Positions 53,084 to 63,450 of a DNA stretch of 64,000 nt are shown piece after piece. The DNA is from Arabidopsis thaliana. Lineage: Eukaryota; Streptophyta; Magnoliopsida; Brassicales; Brassicaceae. Location of the stretch: positions 5,084,101 through 5,148,100 of the forward strand of contig NC_003074.8 of assembly GCF_000001735.4 (NCBI RefSeq), in the 5' to 3' direction. The notes under the pieces were generated by a model. That model saw nothing but the letters and a program-made list of their open reading frames with translations, was not told the DNA's origin and searched no databases. Each line of letters starts with the position of its first letter. The stretch's first letter is position 1. The translations under genes were made by a program, and so were the position numbers.

Positions 53084-53137
53084 TTCTTTTGGTGTGTTTG
53101 ATTTATGCGGTCGGATTCTTGTTTAAATAGAGGGGAA

Positions 53138-53207
53138 GACACGTGGCGAATTGGGAACGGAAGTGGTGTGGAAGTCAAGCCAGGTCAGGTTTTGACTACA
53201 CGTGGCA
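53138..53207. promoter_or_regulatory. Two G-box/ABRE elements upstream of the MAKR-like gene
   Basis: GACACGTGGC at 53138-53147 and TACACGTGGCA at 53197-53207. A TTTAAATA box lies at 53122-53129, 39 bp from the ATG. Paired ACGT elements suggest ABA or light responsiveness. Confidence 0.5.
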
Positions 53208-53222
53208 AAGTGAATTGATGGT

Positions 53223-53903
53223 GTTCGTAATAGGCCTGGACGCGAAGCCAATATTCAAAAAATTTGTGATATTTGTTATTCGATTCGTTCTAAACGAATA
53301 TTTGATTTTGTGATTTGCTTTGCTTCGAAAATTTCTGGATATCCGAAATTTCGAATATCCGAATTTTTTTGTGATATTTGCGGATATCCGCTTTAATACA
53401 TTTAAATATTAAAAAAATATGTATACTATATAATCATATCAGATATTCAAAGTTTTTATTTAACATGCTTTCAAAATAAGTTCTAAATAACAAACATAAC
53501 CGTTGTTGGTATCACCGGTCAACAAAATGTTATCAAACTAATTCCAAAAACTAAAACCCGATAATTTTTTATGCCATTGATCAAAACATAACATGAAAAA
53601 AAAATGATCAAACAAACATCTTAACATAAAAACATAAAATGGCTACAATACATAAACTATTTATGATATCTATATATAGATATAACTATATTTTTTAATA
53701 TTTATAAAAAAATACGGATCGAAGCGGATATTCGACTTTTTAAAAAATAATATTTATTATTTGATTCGGTTTTTACGAATACTACATTTTCCTATTTGCT
53801 TTACTCAAAAATCTTACAGATATTCGGATTTTTCGAATCAAATCAAATCAAATACCGAATCGAAGCGGATCGAACGAATATTTTGCCCAGCCTTAGTTCG
53901 TAA
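53223..53903. mobile_element. hAT-type MITE (non-autonomous), 665 bp
   Basis: The element at 53231-53895 is bounded by a perfect 8-bp target-site duplication GTTCGTAA (53223-53230 and 53896-53903). Its ends form an imperfect terminal inverted repeat: TAGGCCTGGAC on the left, and TAAGGCTGGGC reading inward from the right. The interior is AT-rich with many GATATCCG/CGGATAT-type sub-repeats in both orientations and no ORF. An 8-bp duplication and TAGGGCTGGGC-like ends are hallmarks of the hAT superfamily. It sits 140 bp upstream of the MAKR-like gene. Confidence 0.88.
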
Positions 53904-54741
53904 TCATCTTGTCTAATTAATGTCGACTGTCGACCGGATCACGGATTAATAAAAGATTGATCTTATAATATAAAGTTTAAATACGATAATTAATCTTCTT
54001 AATTATCATCCATATTTATTAAAATCTTTAGTTTATCTTAGCACTTACAACTATTTTAAATCGTTAAATCTCTCTGCTATATGTAGCTCACATGTTTTAC
54101 GCAGGGGACACAAGTTTCCCAAAGATACGCTTTGGGTTAAAGCAAAAGCAACACTAACTTTATTTATACAAACTTATCAAAATGAGCTTATTATTAGACA
54201 ATTAACAAAAGTGGGAAAGATTCTCTGTTGGTAATCTAACCAAAAACATTTTAAAATCTAATAGTTTTTTAAATAACAAGAAATTAAAAACAAAAATTTA
54301 AAGACAAAGAACTCGCACTAAGGCTTTTGTCTCCCATTGGCCATTTTTTTAGTGTCTCTCTTTACTCTTTAGGACCCATACCATAAGGAAAACCTATCAT
54401 CATTAAATTAGTGCTAATCATATTTTAGATCTTCAGTAAACTAGTGGCTATTTTGTTTATAATTAACATTAGAGATATGAATCTTAGAAGTAAGCCCATA
54501 ATAGTTTGGGCTTTGAAACGGCCCATCTAACAACATTTTTGGCCGTTTGTAATAAAAAAAAGGAAGGAAAAGTCATAGGTGGCGCGAAGCCGCAAAGAAA
54601 GCGGCGGTGGAAGCTGAGACATGCAACAATGGCGTTCGTGTCATTCTCTTCTTCTCCTTCTCTCTCTCTTACACTCGCGATTCAACATTAATTTCGTTCT
54701 TCTTCATACACATATATAGATAGTGTCTTCATTTTCCAACC
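53904..54741. other. PP2C upstream region
   Basis: AT-rich, no ORF. It includes an inverted repeat AAGCCCA/TGGGCTT (54492-54513) followed by GGCCCA, site II-like motifs about 240 bp upstream of the PP2C ATG. Confidence 0.5.
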
Positions 54742-56142
54742 ATGACCGGTAGAGAAATCCTCCACAAGATGAAGGAATCCGTCAAGGTAATCGATTCTTT
54801 CTTCTCTCCATGTCGCTTGAACAATCGCTTCCAATTCGATAGTTTCGAGAATATGGCCAGTAAATTCGAGTAGATCGATTCGAAATTGGATTTGATAGTA
54901 GAGCGTAGCGAAAAATCTATGTGAAGCTGTAACGTCAGATCTAGATATACTTGTTGGAATTTGTGATACCACAAATTTAATTTAGGTTATTGATCCCCGA
55001 TACGATACTAGATATTAGGTTTCAACATTGGCTGTTGATTCTGTCTCTGTTGTAATTTGAAATTTCGGCTCTGTGAGCAGGAGAAAGTTGGGCTTGGTGC
55101 ATCTGCTTCATCTGCAGATTCAGGGAAAGGTAAGAGCAAGATGTTGAAGCAGATCACACATGGTTTTCATTTGGTGAAAGGGAAAGCTTTTCACGAGATG
55201 GAAGATTATGTGGTTGCCAAATTCAAGGAAGTTGATGATAATGAGCTTGGTCTGTTTGCTATCTTCGATGGCCATCTTAGCCACGAGATTCCGGACTACT
55301 TGTGCTCCCATTTGTTTGAGAACATCTTGAAAGAGGTAATTGAGTTTTACCCGGAAGTGTTTTTTTTTTTAACTTGAGAATATGAACTTGATGTTGTCCT
55401 TGTTTTTAATTGTGAAGCCGAATTTCTGGCAAGAACCTGAGAAAGCGATAAAGAAAGCTTACTATATAACGGATACAACGATTCTAGACAAGGCAGATGA
55501 TTTGGGAAAAGGAGGTTCTACTGCTGTGACTGCGATATTGATCAATTGCCAGAAGCTGGTGGTTGCTAATGTTGGTGACTCTCGAGCTGTTATTTGCCAA
55601 AATGGTGTTGCGAAGCCACTCTCAGTTGATCATGAGCCGAACATGGAGAAGGATGAAATCGAGAACAGAGGAGGATTCGTTTCTAACTTTCCTGGTATCT
55701 AATCAATTACATTTCTACATATATAATCTGATCATATATGTCGCATATGTTTGATTTTGATTTGTTTTGAACCACTTCAGGGGATGTTCCTCGAGTTGAT
55801 GGTCAACTGGCTGTGGCAAGGGCATTTGGTGATAAGAGTTTAAAGATGCATTTGAGTTCAGAACCATATGTTACGGTGGAGATAATTGATGATGATGCAG
55901 AATTTCTTATCCTAGCAAGTGATGGACTATGGAAGGTTTTGATCTATCAATATCTATTTTCAACAACTTACTTGTATGGTCGCTGATTATTTAAAATCTC
56001 ATAGGTCATGTCAAACCAAGAAGCCGTTGACTCAATCAAGGGAATAAAAGATGCGAAGGCTGCAGCAAAGCACCTTGCAGAGGAGGCTGTTGCAAGGAAA
56101 AGCTCAGACGATATCTCAGTCGTCGTCGTGAAATTTCAGTGA
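54742..56142 (+). CDS. Protein phosphatase 2C (At3g15260-like)
   Basis: Five exons, 54742-54786, 55081-55335, 55418-55694, 55781-55935 and 56005-56142, give 289 residues. The PP2C fold covers almost the whole protein: [20 protein letters not shown] at the start, metal-binding Asp/Gly in [52 protein letters not shown] and the final [18 protein letters not shown] in place of the animal DGHGG box is usual for this small plant clade. It has no long N-terminal extension or membrane segment, so it is probably cytosolic or nuclear. It is a Mg/Mn-dependent Ser/Thr phosphatase; substrates are unknown. From memory the locus is At3g15260 (PP2C39). Confidence 0.95.
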
Positions 56143-56497
56143 CATTAGCTTTCGGTTAGTCTTTTCTTCTTCTTTTGAGCGACTCTAACACTTTACTTGA
56201 ATCTGTATTATAAGCCTTTTCAATTAAGACGTTACGCAAATAAGAATCAAGTCGAGACTCGAGAGTAAAAAACACATTACAATCATATATAATCAAACCT
56301 ACAAAATCAATAAACATTATTAGACGCAAGACTATGCGAATACATTTCCGGATAGATATTCATTACAGGACAGCATAGAGGGGACTAGAGGTTTATAGTT
56401 ATATATCCGTGTAGGATTTAATACCATGACCAACTTTTCTTGACATTGTTAGATGCCATTATTTGTCTAATAAGAGTGTAGATAGAGCATATGTAGA

Positions 56498-56517
56498 TGA
56501 CAGAAGAGAGAGAGCGG
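56498..56517 (-). promoter_or_regulatory. miR156 target site in the SPL5 3'UTR
   Basis: The plus strand here matches the miR156 sequence at 17 of 20 positions, differing at miRNA positions 14, 19 and 20; the seed side (TGACAGAAGAG) is perfect. The site begins 6 nt after the SPL5 stop codon. This is the established 3'UTR location for SPL3/4/5, through which the age-dependent fall in miR156 releases SPL expression. Confidence 0.95.
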
Positions 56518-56523
56518 GAGGGT

Positions 56524-57156
56524 TTATCTGATCTGTGGTCGCTTGAATGATGAGTTGGTCATAGGAAGTTTCCTGTCTACCCTGTTTCTTTCTTGAGTCT
56601 GGATCAGTTGACCGCTAAACCCTCTCCGGCCTGACCCTTCTCCAAAACTGTCACCAGAGATCTTCCTCCTCCTCTCATTGTGTCCAGCTAAGCGCCTCCT
56701 GCAGCTTCTTTTAGCTTCATCAAACTCTGGTAGCTCATGAAACCTGCTCAAAACCATCAAAACAATCAAATTGAAAACAAACCCCTACTTAATACTTTGT
56801 ATAAAGTAATACTGAAGGGAAGAATCATACCTGCTGCATTGTTGACAAAAGCGTTGCCTGACCCCTGCAACAGTCGCAGCAGATGCCTTTGCATGTACTT
56901 CACATACTCTGTGTCTGCGGTAATACTGCTTGGCCTCAGTCAAATTAACAGTGCACCTATCGACCTGGCACAGTCGCGATGGAACACGGTCAGTGCTAGG
57001 ACCTCTAACTCTTTCCATCACCTTCTTCCTTTTGTCTTCGTCTCCTCCATCCTCCTCTTCTCCATCCATGCCATTCTCCATTTCTTCTTCAACAAGGTTG
57101 GAGACTGTAGCCTTGTCTTTCAAGTAACCCCGGCGTTGTGTTCTCTGACCCTCCAT
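56524..57156 (-). CDS. SPL5: SQUAMOSA promoter-binding protein-like 5
   Basis: Two exons, 56831-57156 and 56524-56743, give 181 residues, the size of SPL5 (At3g15270). An acidic N-terminus ([10 protein letters not shown]) precedes the SBP domain from residue 61: [42 protein letters not shown] and [17 protein letters not shown]. All eight zinc ligands and the bipartite nuclear signal are present. The single intron splits the SBP domain after CQQCS, as in the whole family. The short protein with no C-terminal extension belongs to the SPL3/4/5 group, which promotes vegetative phase change and flowering by activating MADS-box and LEAFY targets. It is post-transcriptionally controlled by miR156 through the adjacent site. 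Confidence 0.97.
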
Positions 57157-60043
57157 TTTCTGGTAAAGCTTTAAGTTGTATTCGTGGGAAGATGATGGTG
57201 GATTTCTGGTTAGGAAGCAATGTTGAAGGATGGGCTTTGGGGGTATGGAATGAATGTTTTTTGAAGTGTTTAAAAAGAGGAAGAAAAGTCGGGAGATGGA
57301 CCACTGTGTCCTTGTATGCTTCTCTGGTGGAATAAGTACATGATTACGTGATGTGCTTGCTTCCCCAAAAAAGAAGAAATTAAAAATGGAGAGTATAGGT
57401 CAATAGATTGGAATTACACAAGTGAAAAATTTCTTGTAACTATTTCATAGGCCTTTCGTGGTTTTGGTTTCTTCTGATGCAATTAATAGTTGATACAAGA
57501 TTGGAGCTGTATATTGTACTTCCGGGTTTACTGTTTTGAATTTTAATTTGAATTTCTTATTCAAATTGGGGACCCTTTTGTTTTTAACATTGATGTCCTT
57601 CTAGGTAATTAAGGTGAACCTTATTGATCAGTGCAACTGTAGACATATAGTACAGGGAAGAAGAGCTGGAATATCATAATTTACCCATGGTCTTCTCATC
57701 TAACTTTATAATATATCTCTAGAAACAGACAAAGGTCCTAATAAATGGTGACATCCTTTGTCGATGTAGACTATTGGATTCCTCTTCCTGCAACCCTAGT
57801 GGTCATCTATTGTTGGACCCATCTAGAGTATAGGCATTTAAGGTTAGCTTAGGATGAGAGGTAAAATGGTTATGTTCTGTTTAAACACATCGTTGTCTTT
57901 ATTATTACATACTGATTTGTATCTGGTTTTAAAATTGCCTTGTCTGTGGTATATGATGTTGGCAGCATGAATATCGTCTGTTCTGGACCATAGCATATCA
58001 ACGCATTTTAGTTGATGCCTTTGCACTTTTTTTCTTTCTTTCGGGTGCAAGGCATTTATCACTATTTCCTATAAAGATGCTATTTTGTGGGAGTGCAAAA
58101 TCAGAGATTAAAAGTAAACAATGAGATCTCTTTAGCTATAAAGGGTCAATGCAAACGACACGTGGAACTATATTCTTATGATAGAGAGCTTTGATGTTTA
58201 AGGTTTAAAGTTTAGCTGCTCAAAAGAGTAATAATAACGATAAAGGTTTAAAAAAAAAAAAAACTTTTAACCTTGTTTTGTTTTTGCTTTGATAGGAGAA
58301 GAGACCTCTGCAGACTGCAGATCCCTTTCATCGCAAGTCTTACTGGTCACTTAAACAAGTAAAGAGTCTTTGAGATTGGACCAGCTAAAGAAAGAATCAC
58401 AAGTATGGGCGTTTCCTCTGTAAGATGCAATTATCACCTCTATGTTACTCTTTTCTTTTTTTCCTTTTCAACTCTGTGATTATCTCTAAGTCTGTTTCTT
58501 TCTGGGAATAAAATTTTAACAGTGAAAAACTTTCTTTGCTTCTCTTTTTTTTTGTTGTAAATGTTTTTTGTTATACAATAGGGCAGTGTAAGAAAGATGA
58601 AATAGTTAGAATTAGTGGGTAGTGAAAGAGACAGGACATAAAAGGTTTCACATGCCAAACTGTACTCATGTCTCGAGTCTATGACCTAAGCTTTTGGGGT
58701 TGTTATTTACAATAACAGAATAAATAAGCGTTGTCCCTTTTTTCTCACATCTCCCCTTCGATTTTCCTTCATTTTCAATTGTTGGTGGTCCTTATAATTA
58801 ATTTTTTCTTAGCACCCTAAAATTCAAAGAATACGTTATAGTTTTAAGGATATAGTTTTGCTTTTGTTTTGTAATTTTTTGTGTGGGCAAGAAGTGGTCC
58901 TTTTGAGATCATGTAAAGAACAAAGTGAACACACCATTTAACAAAAAACAGAGTGAACTTAACGTAGGATATGATAAGCTAATGCTCGTCTCCGTCTGCT
59001 CGGGCCACTTTCAAGTTTTGGCCCTACAATAAAAAAAACAGATTCGAACCCGAACTTACAAAGAGGAAAAAAAGAGATGCTATCGTATAAACCCTGAAGT
59101 GGAGAATATATTTATGCAGTCATATTTCCTTCATGGCGAAATTTTCTAGCTTCGCATTTGTCACTTAACGTAAGGAAACAAAACGCACGTAGCTATCCTT
59201 AAGCCACTACTACACCAAATATCAGAGATGCCTCCTCTCGTTTTCGGTTCCACTTGTCCCCTACAGAACCAAAGAGCATTTGTTATGTTTATTTGTCATA
59301 GATGCCAAAAACTGGATATGACAGAATCATGGATTAAATAACTAAAATATATTTACATTAAAAATTTGTTAGAACTGTAGATTTGTTCACGATAGGCGTT
59401 TATAAACAAAAGCAAATGGGACTAGTGATAGTTCATATTTTTATGTATTCACAATTGTTTGATTTTTTTTCTGTGTATATAAATACTTTGATTGTTTTTA
59501 GAGGAAGAAGTTGAATTACTAGTTTTAGTAAATAATAGTACACGATTGGTGTCTGATCTGTTAGAGCGTAAGCCTAGAGAATTTGTCCCTCCATTTACGG
59601 GAATTTTCAATGACACCAGCTTTAAATATTTGCCAACGTGAGATTCCTTGCAGACTATGCGATCCAGCTGTGTTCAGTCCCAACCCCACACCAAAACTCC
59701 GTAGATATATGTCAATTTACACACCCACTTATCGTATCAGTTCTTGCATGCAATCACATCATATTTGTATTATCCTTTGATGAAAAATATTTGGGAGATT
59801 TTGACGTAAAATAATTATGAGATAATGTATGTGCATATAAATTTTAGAAAAAAACATCTAGAAATTTGTTCGGAGAATCGGAGTAGTTGTTTATTTTGCT
59901 TTAGTTCAACTAGTAATAAGAGTAAATTGTAATGCGATCTAAGCCACGGTCCATTCATAAACCTTTAATTTGAACCACGAGGCACAAGCAACCTCTCACT
60001 GAAACAACAATGAAAGAAAGGATAGACACCCTAACACATTAGC
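57157..60043. other. 2.9-kb spacer between SPL5 and the LEA-like gene
   Basis: The left part is the SPL5 leader and promoter and the right end the LEA-like 3'UTR. The rest is AT-rich and has no credible ORF. A possible SINE remnant lies at 58975-59100 (listed separately). Confidence 0.5.
58975..59100 (-). mobile_element. Possible tRNA-derived SINE remnant
   Basis: On the minus strand, 59050-59040 reads GGTTCGAATCT, one base off the RNA polymerase III B box. It is followed by gggcc...gtggcccgagcagacgg, which resembles the body of Brassicaceae SINEs. Box A is weak, and no target duplication was found. Confidence 0.3.
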
Positions 60044-60570
60044 TTAGGGTGACTTAACTTCTCCGCCGGTTTGCTGATGTAGATCCTCCACACCTCTATA
60101 CTCCGTCGTATCCACAGGCTGTTGCACATCCTTCAATTCCACTGCGACCTTATCCTCTTGAATTCTGCCGTCATCATCATCGCCCGTAACCGCATCGCTA
60201 ATGTTTTGACCCGTTTCCTTAGCCGCTTTCCACGCACCATCCATCGCATCCTTCATGTTATCACCCGTGCTGACGGCTGCGTCGGTCGCTTTCTTCACCC
60301 CTTCCTTTGCCTTGTCTGCCACGTAACTCGTCGTGGACTTATCGTCATGAGTAGAGCCCTACAAATAAATCCGTAATTTATTAGCGATAATACCAAATAA
60401 ATATATACTTTTGACGAGAAAAGTGGACACACCTCCGTTTGCTTAAATCCGGTTGAGAAGTGGTTGATTCCGATTGTAGCTTGTCGGAGAGCATAACCGG
60501 AGAAATCTCCCCCAGGAGTTCTTGAAACATTCACCGCCGTGAGTCTCTTCACCAAAAACCTAGTCGCCAT
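60044..60570 (-). CDS. LEA-like protein with mitochondrial presequence (At3g15280-like)
   Basis: Two exons, 60433-60570 and 60044-60358, give 150 residues. The first exon encodes an Arg-rich amphipathic N-terminus (MATRFLVKRLTAVNVSRT) of mitochondrial presequence type. The second encodes a repetitive Ala/Lys/Asp/Gly-rich hydrophilic region (YVADKAKEGVKKATDAAVST, MKDAMDGAWKAAKETGQ) typical of group 3 LEA proteins. A short acidic tail follows (VDTTEYRGVEDLHQQTGG). LEA proteins of this type protect membranes and proteins during drying. The promoter carries three ACGT-core elements, in keeping with ABA control. Family likeness is clear; specific function is unknown. Confidence 0.85.
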
Positions 60571-60700
60571 TGTTAATTTTCGTTGTCTTGATTAGATTTT
60601 AATCTGTTGTTTCCCATTATCCCTCACTCGCTTAAGAAGTAGTTAGCGAAGATCCAAAGGTTACGGAAGTCAGTGGAATGGTGGGAGTATCAGACCAGCG

Positions 60701-60758
60701 ACACGTGGACAAACGTACGACACGTTTCTCAGTTAATGTCTCACTTCTCGACACGTGC
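60701..60758. promoter_or_regulatory. Cluster of ABRE/G-box elements
   Basis: ACACGTGG at 60701-60708, ACACGT at 60720-60725 and ACACGTGC at 60751-60758. They lie 130-190 bp upstream of the LEA-like ATG, within the promoter shared with the dehydrogenase gene. Spaced ABREs of this kind are typical of ABA-induced LEA genes. Confidence 0.65.
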
Positions 60759-60785
60759 TCGAGACGGTTCCCATATCCTTATTAT

Positions 60786-60849
60786 TGGGCCGTTTCTATA
60801 TTTTGGCCCGTTGTAGCCATTTAGGCCCATTATAGTTAGTTAGGGCCCA
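60786..60849. promoter_or_regulatory. Site II (TGGGCC) elements in the dehydrogenase promoter
   Basis: TGGGCC at 60786-60791, GGCCCA at 60824-60829 and GGGCCCA at 60843-60849, 105-170 bp upstream of the dehydrogenase ATG. These are TCP-type motifs, on the dehydrogenase side of the divergent promoter, separate from the ABRE cluster. Confidence 0.6.
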
Positions 60850-60953
60850 GTTTCTGAAGCATAGCTGGAAAATGTTCTCTTTAATCTGGAAACTACAGAA
60901 TAACAGAACAGAGAGATTACGATCGCCGGCGATTCAAAGAAGCAGATAGAAAA

Positions 60954-62513
60954 ATGGCGGAGATGAAGAGTGTCGGAGTAGTTGGTGCTGGACAAATGGG
61001 TTCAGGAATCGCGCAACTCGCCGCCACGAGTGGCCTCGACGTTTGGCTCATGGACGCTGATCGAGATGCCCTCTCTCGAGCCACCGCAGCTATCTCCTCC
61101 TCCGTCAAACGATTCGTCTCCAAAGGTCTAATCTCCAAGGCAAGATCCTCCTTGTAATTTAGATTTTCAATTTATTAAGTATTTCTTTCTCCGTCGAATC
61201 AACTAATTGAGAGATCACCGTTTTAGCAAACATATTCAAATCATAGCCTGTACTGTTTTTGATTTGTATGCTCGCTCACGCATATTGATTCTTAGGCTAC
61301 TTCACGATCCTATGTTAGTTTTATGATAGTGTTAAGACTTTGATATATTTTGCAGGATTTAGGAAAATGTAAAATGGGAGAAATTTGTGGTGATTTATTA
61401 AGACGAGAGTGATTTTGTATGTTGCAGGAAGTTGGTGATGATGCTATGCATCGTCTACGATTAACATCGAATCTTGAAGATTTGTGTTCTGCTGATATCA
61501 TCGTTGAAGCCATTGTGGAATCAGAAGACATTAAGAAGAAGCTGTTTAAGGATCTAGATGGTATAGCTAAGAGTTCTGCGATTTTAGCTTCTAACACAAG
61601 TTCTATATCCATTACTCGTCTTGCATCTGCTACGAGAAGACCCAGCCAGGTTTAAGACTCTTTTACTTCCTCTGCTTGAGTTGATTATTTATCTGTTCAT
61701 GAGTTTTCAGGTGCGATCATTTCGAACCTTATATTAAGTGTTTGTTTATCGTCTATAGGTCATTGGAATGCACTTTATGAACCCTCCTCCAATAATGAAA
61801 CTGGTTGAAATCATTCGCGGTGCAGATACCTCAGAAGAGACGTTTCTTGCTACAAAAGTTCTGGCTGAAAGGTTTGATATTTTCTTGAAATAAAGTTTAC
61901 ATTGTATGAGATATTTTCAACTTAGTATCAAATGTTGGAATGAAATCAAATGCATTATCTATCAAAACTGTTACCTTTGGGTCACTCGAACGCAGATTAC
62001 AAATCTCTTTTAAGGTCGAGAACAATTTGATTATAGGACATCCTTGAAATAGCCTTCTTGTGTTTGATTGCGCGGTTTAACTAACTAAATCGCTGATTCA
62101 GTTACTCTCTTTAGATTTAAATTTAACTGTATATCCCTGAAACCTGCAGGTTTGGCAAGACAACAGTCTGCTCACAAGACTATGCGGGATTCGTAGTGAA
62201 CCGAATCCTCATGCCTATGATCAATGAAGCGTTCCACACACTTTACACAGGGGTAGCTACAAAGGAAGACATTGACAGCGGAATGAAACACGGCACAAAC
62301 CACCCGATGGGTCCTTTGGAGTTGGCGGACTTAATCGGTCTAGACGTGTGCTTGTCCGTAATGAAAGTGTTGCACGAGGGACTTGGGGACTCAAAGTACG
62401 CACCTTGCCCTCTTCTTGTTCAATACGTTGATGCTGGGAGATTAGGAAGAAAACGAGGAGTAGGAGTTTATGATTACCGTGAAGCTACACAGAAGCTGTC
62501 TCCGCGGCTCTGA
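60954..62513 (+). CDS. 3-hydroxybutyryl/3-hydroxyacyl-CoA dehydrogenase, peroxisomal
   Basis: Four exons, 60954-61139, 61428-61649, 61759-61871 and 62150-62513, give 294 residues. Intron 1 has a GC donor (AAG|GCAAGA at 61140), the only choice that keeps the frame. The N-terminal Rossmann fold binds NAD ([14 protein letters not shown]), with the acidic residue in WLMDADRD. The catalytic His-Glu pair is in [17 protein letters not shown]. The C-terminal 3HCDH domain has [19 protein letters not shown] and [19 protein letters not shown]. The protein ends in PRL, a minor plant peroxisomal targeting signal type 1. It is the stand-alone enzyme type, unlike the MFP2/AIM1 multifunctional proteins. Family reaction: NAD-dependent oxidation of 3-hydroxyacyl-CoA. 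I recall this locus (At3g15290) from peroxisome proteomes. Confidence 0.95.
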
Positions 62514-63450
62514 GAAAGCAAATACCAAAGTAAAAAAACAAAAAGAAGAAACGTTTAGCACTCAAGACAAGAACAGTAAATGCTGTGTGGATCGTTTCTG
62601 GATTATTTCTTTGTTCCTTTGTTTCTTGGTAGATATGAAGTTACTGGTCATCATTAGCGACCTTGTGTTGTAATCTTGATATTGTACTAAATAAAGTTTA
62701 GCTTCAACAAATCAATAAGGTGTTGTTACCATGTTGTTATCTAATCAATTTTCTTTATAATTTTTTTGTTTCAAATTTAATTATCACTTGCAGTAAAGCG
62801 ACAAGAAGAAATGTTATCCAAGACAAACCATTATTACTTACTTGTTTGGTTTGATTGGATCAAATATCAAAATTCATATATATCTTTCTTCTATCTATTA
62901 AGTACTAACCAAAAGTTTGAGGGAAATTCAAAAGAAAAACGTCAGAGAATTTTGTCAAGTTATCAACTTATCATCGATGACGAACAAATTTAAGAGATAA
63001 TGATTAAAATCGTGAAATGATAACTTTTGTAAGTTGATGATGCAAAGAATAACTAGTCAAATAGCAAAAGACAAATCTCTCTGTTGACGTAAACAAAATC
63101 AGCAAAAGACAAATCCCTTACACATTTATTATTACTATTAATCCAAACTTCAACGGTAACTCCTTTTAAAAATTTAACCATGCATTGTTCTTTAATAAAT
63201 TCAAGGGTTTATTTTTCAAATTGTAGCGTAATTTTTTCATCTAATCACAAGCTACTAGTTGTAAATTTTATCTTTCACCTCTCCTTTTCTTTATTTATTT
63301 ATTTAAAAACTTAATTAGCATATTTTACTATTTTAAAGTAAATAGTATAATAAGCCGAAACAGGGATAACGATATATTAAAAGCAGAGCAAAGTTAAAAA
63401 AGAAATGAAAGTTCCAGTCGCAGTAAAAATTTATAAACAGGTCTCTCAGT
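62514..63450. other. Convergent 3' spacer
   Basis: 3' flanks of the dehydrogenase gene (plus) and the VQ gene (minus). AT-rich, no ORF of note. Confidence 0.5.
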
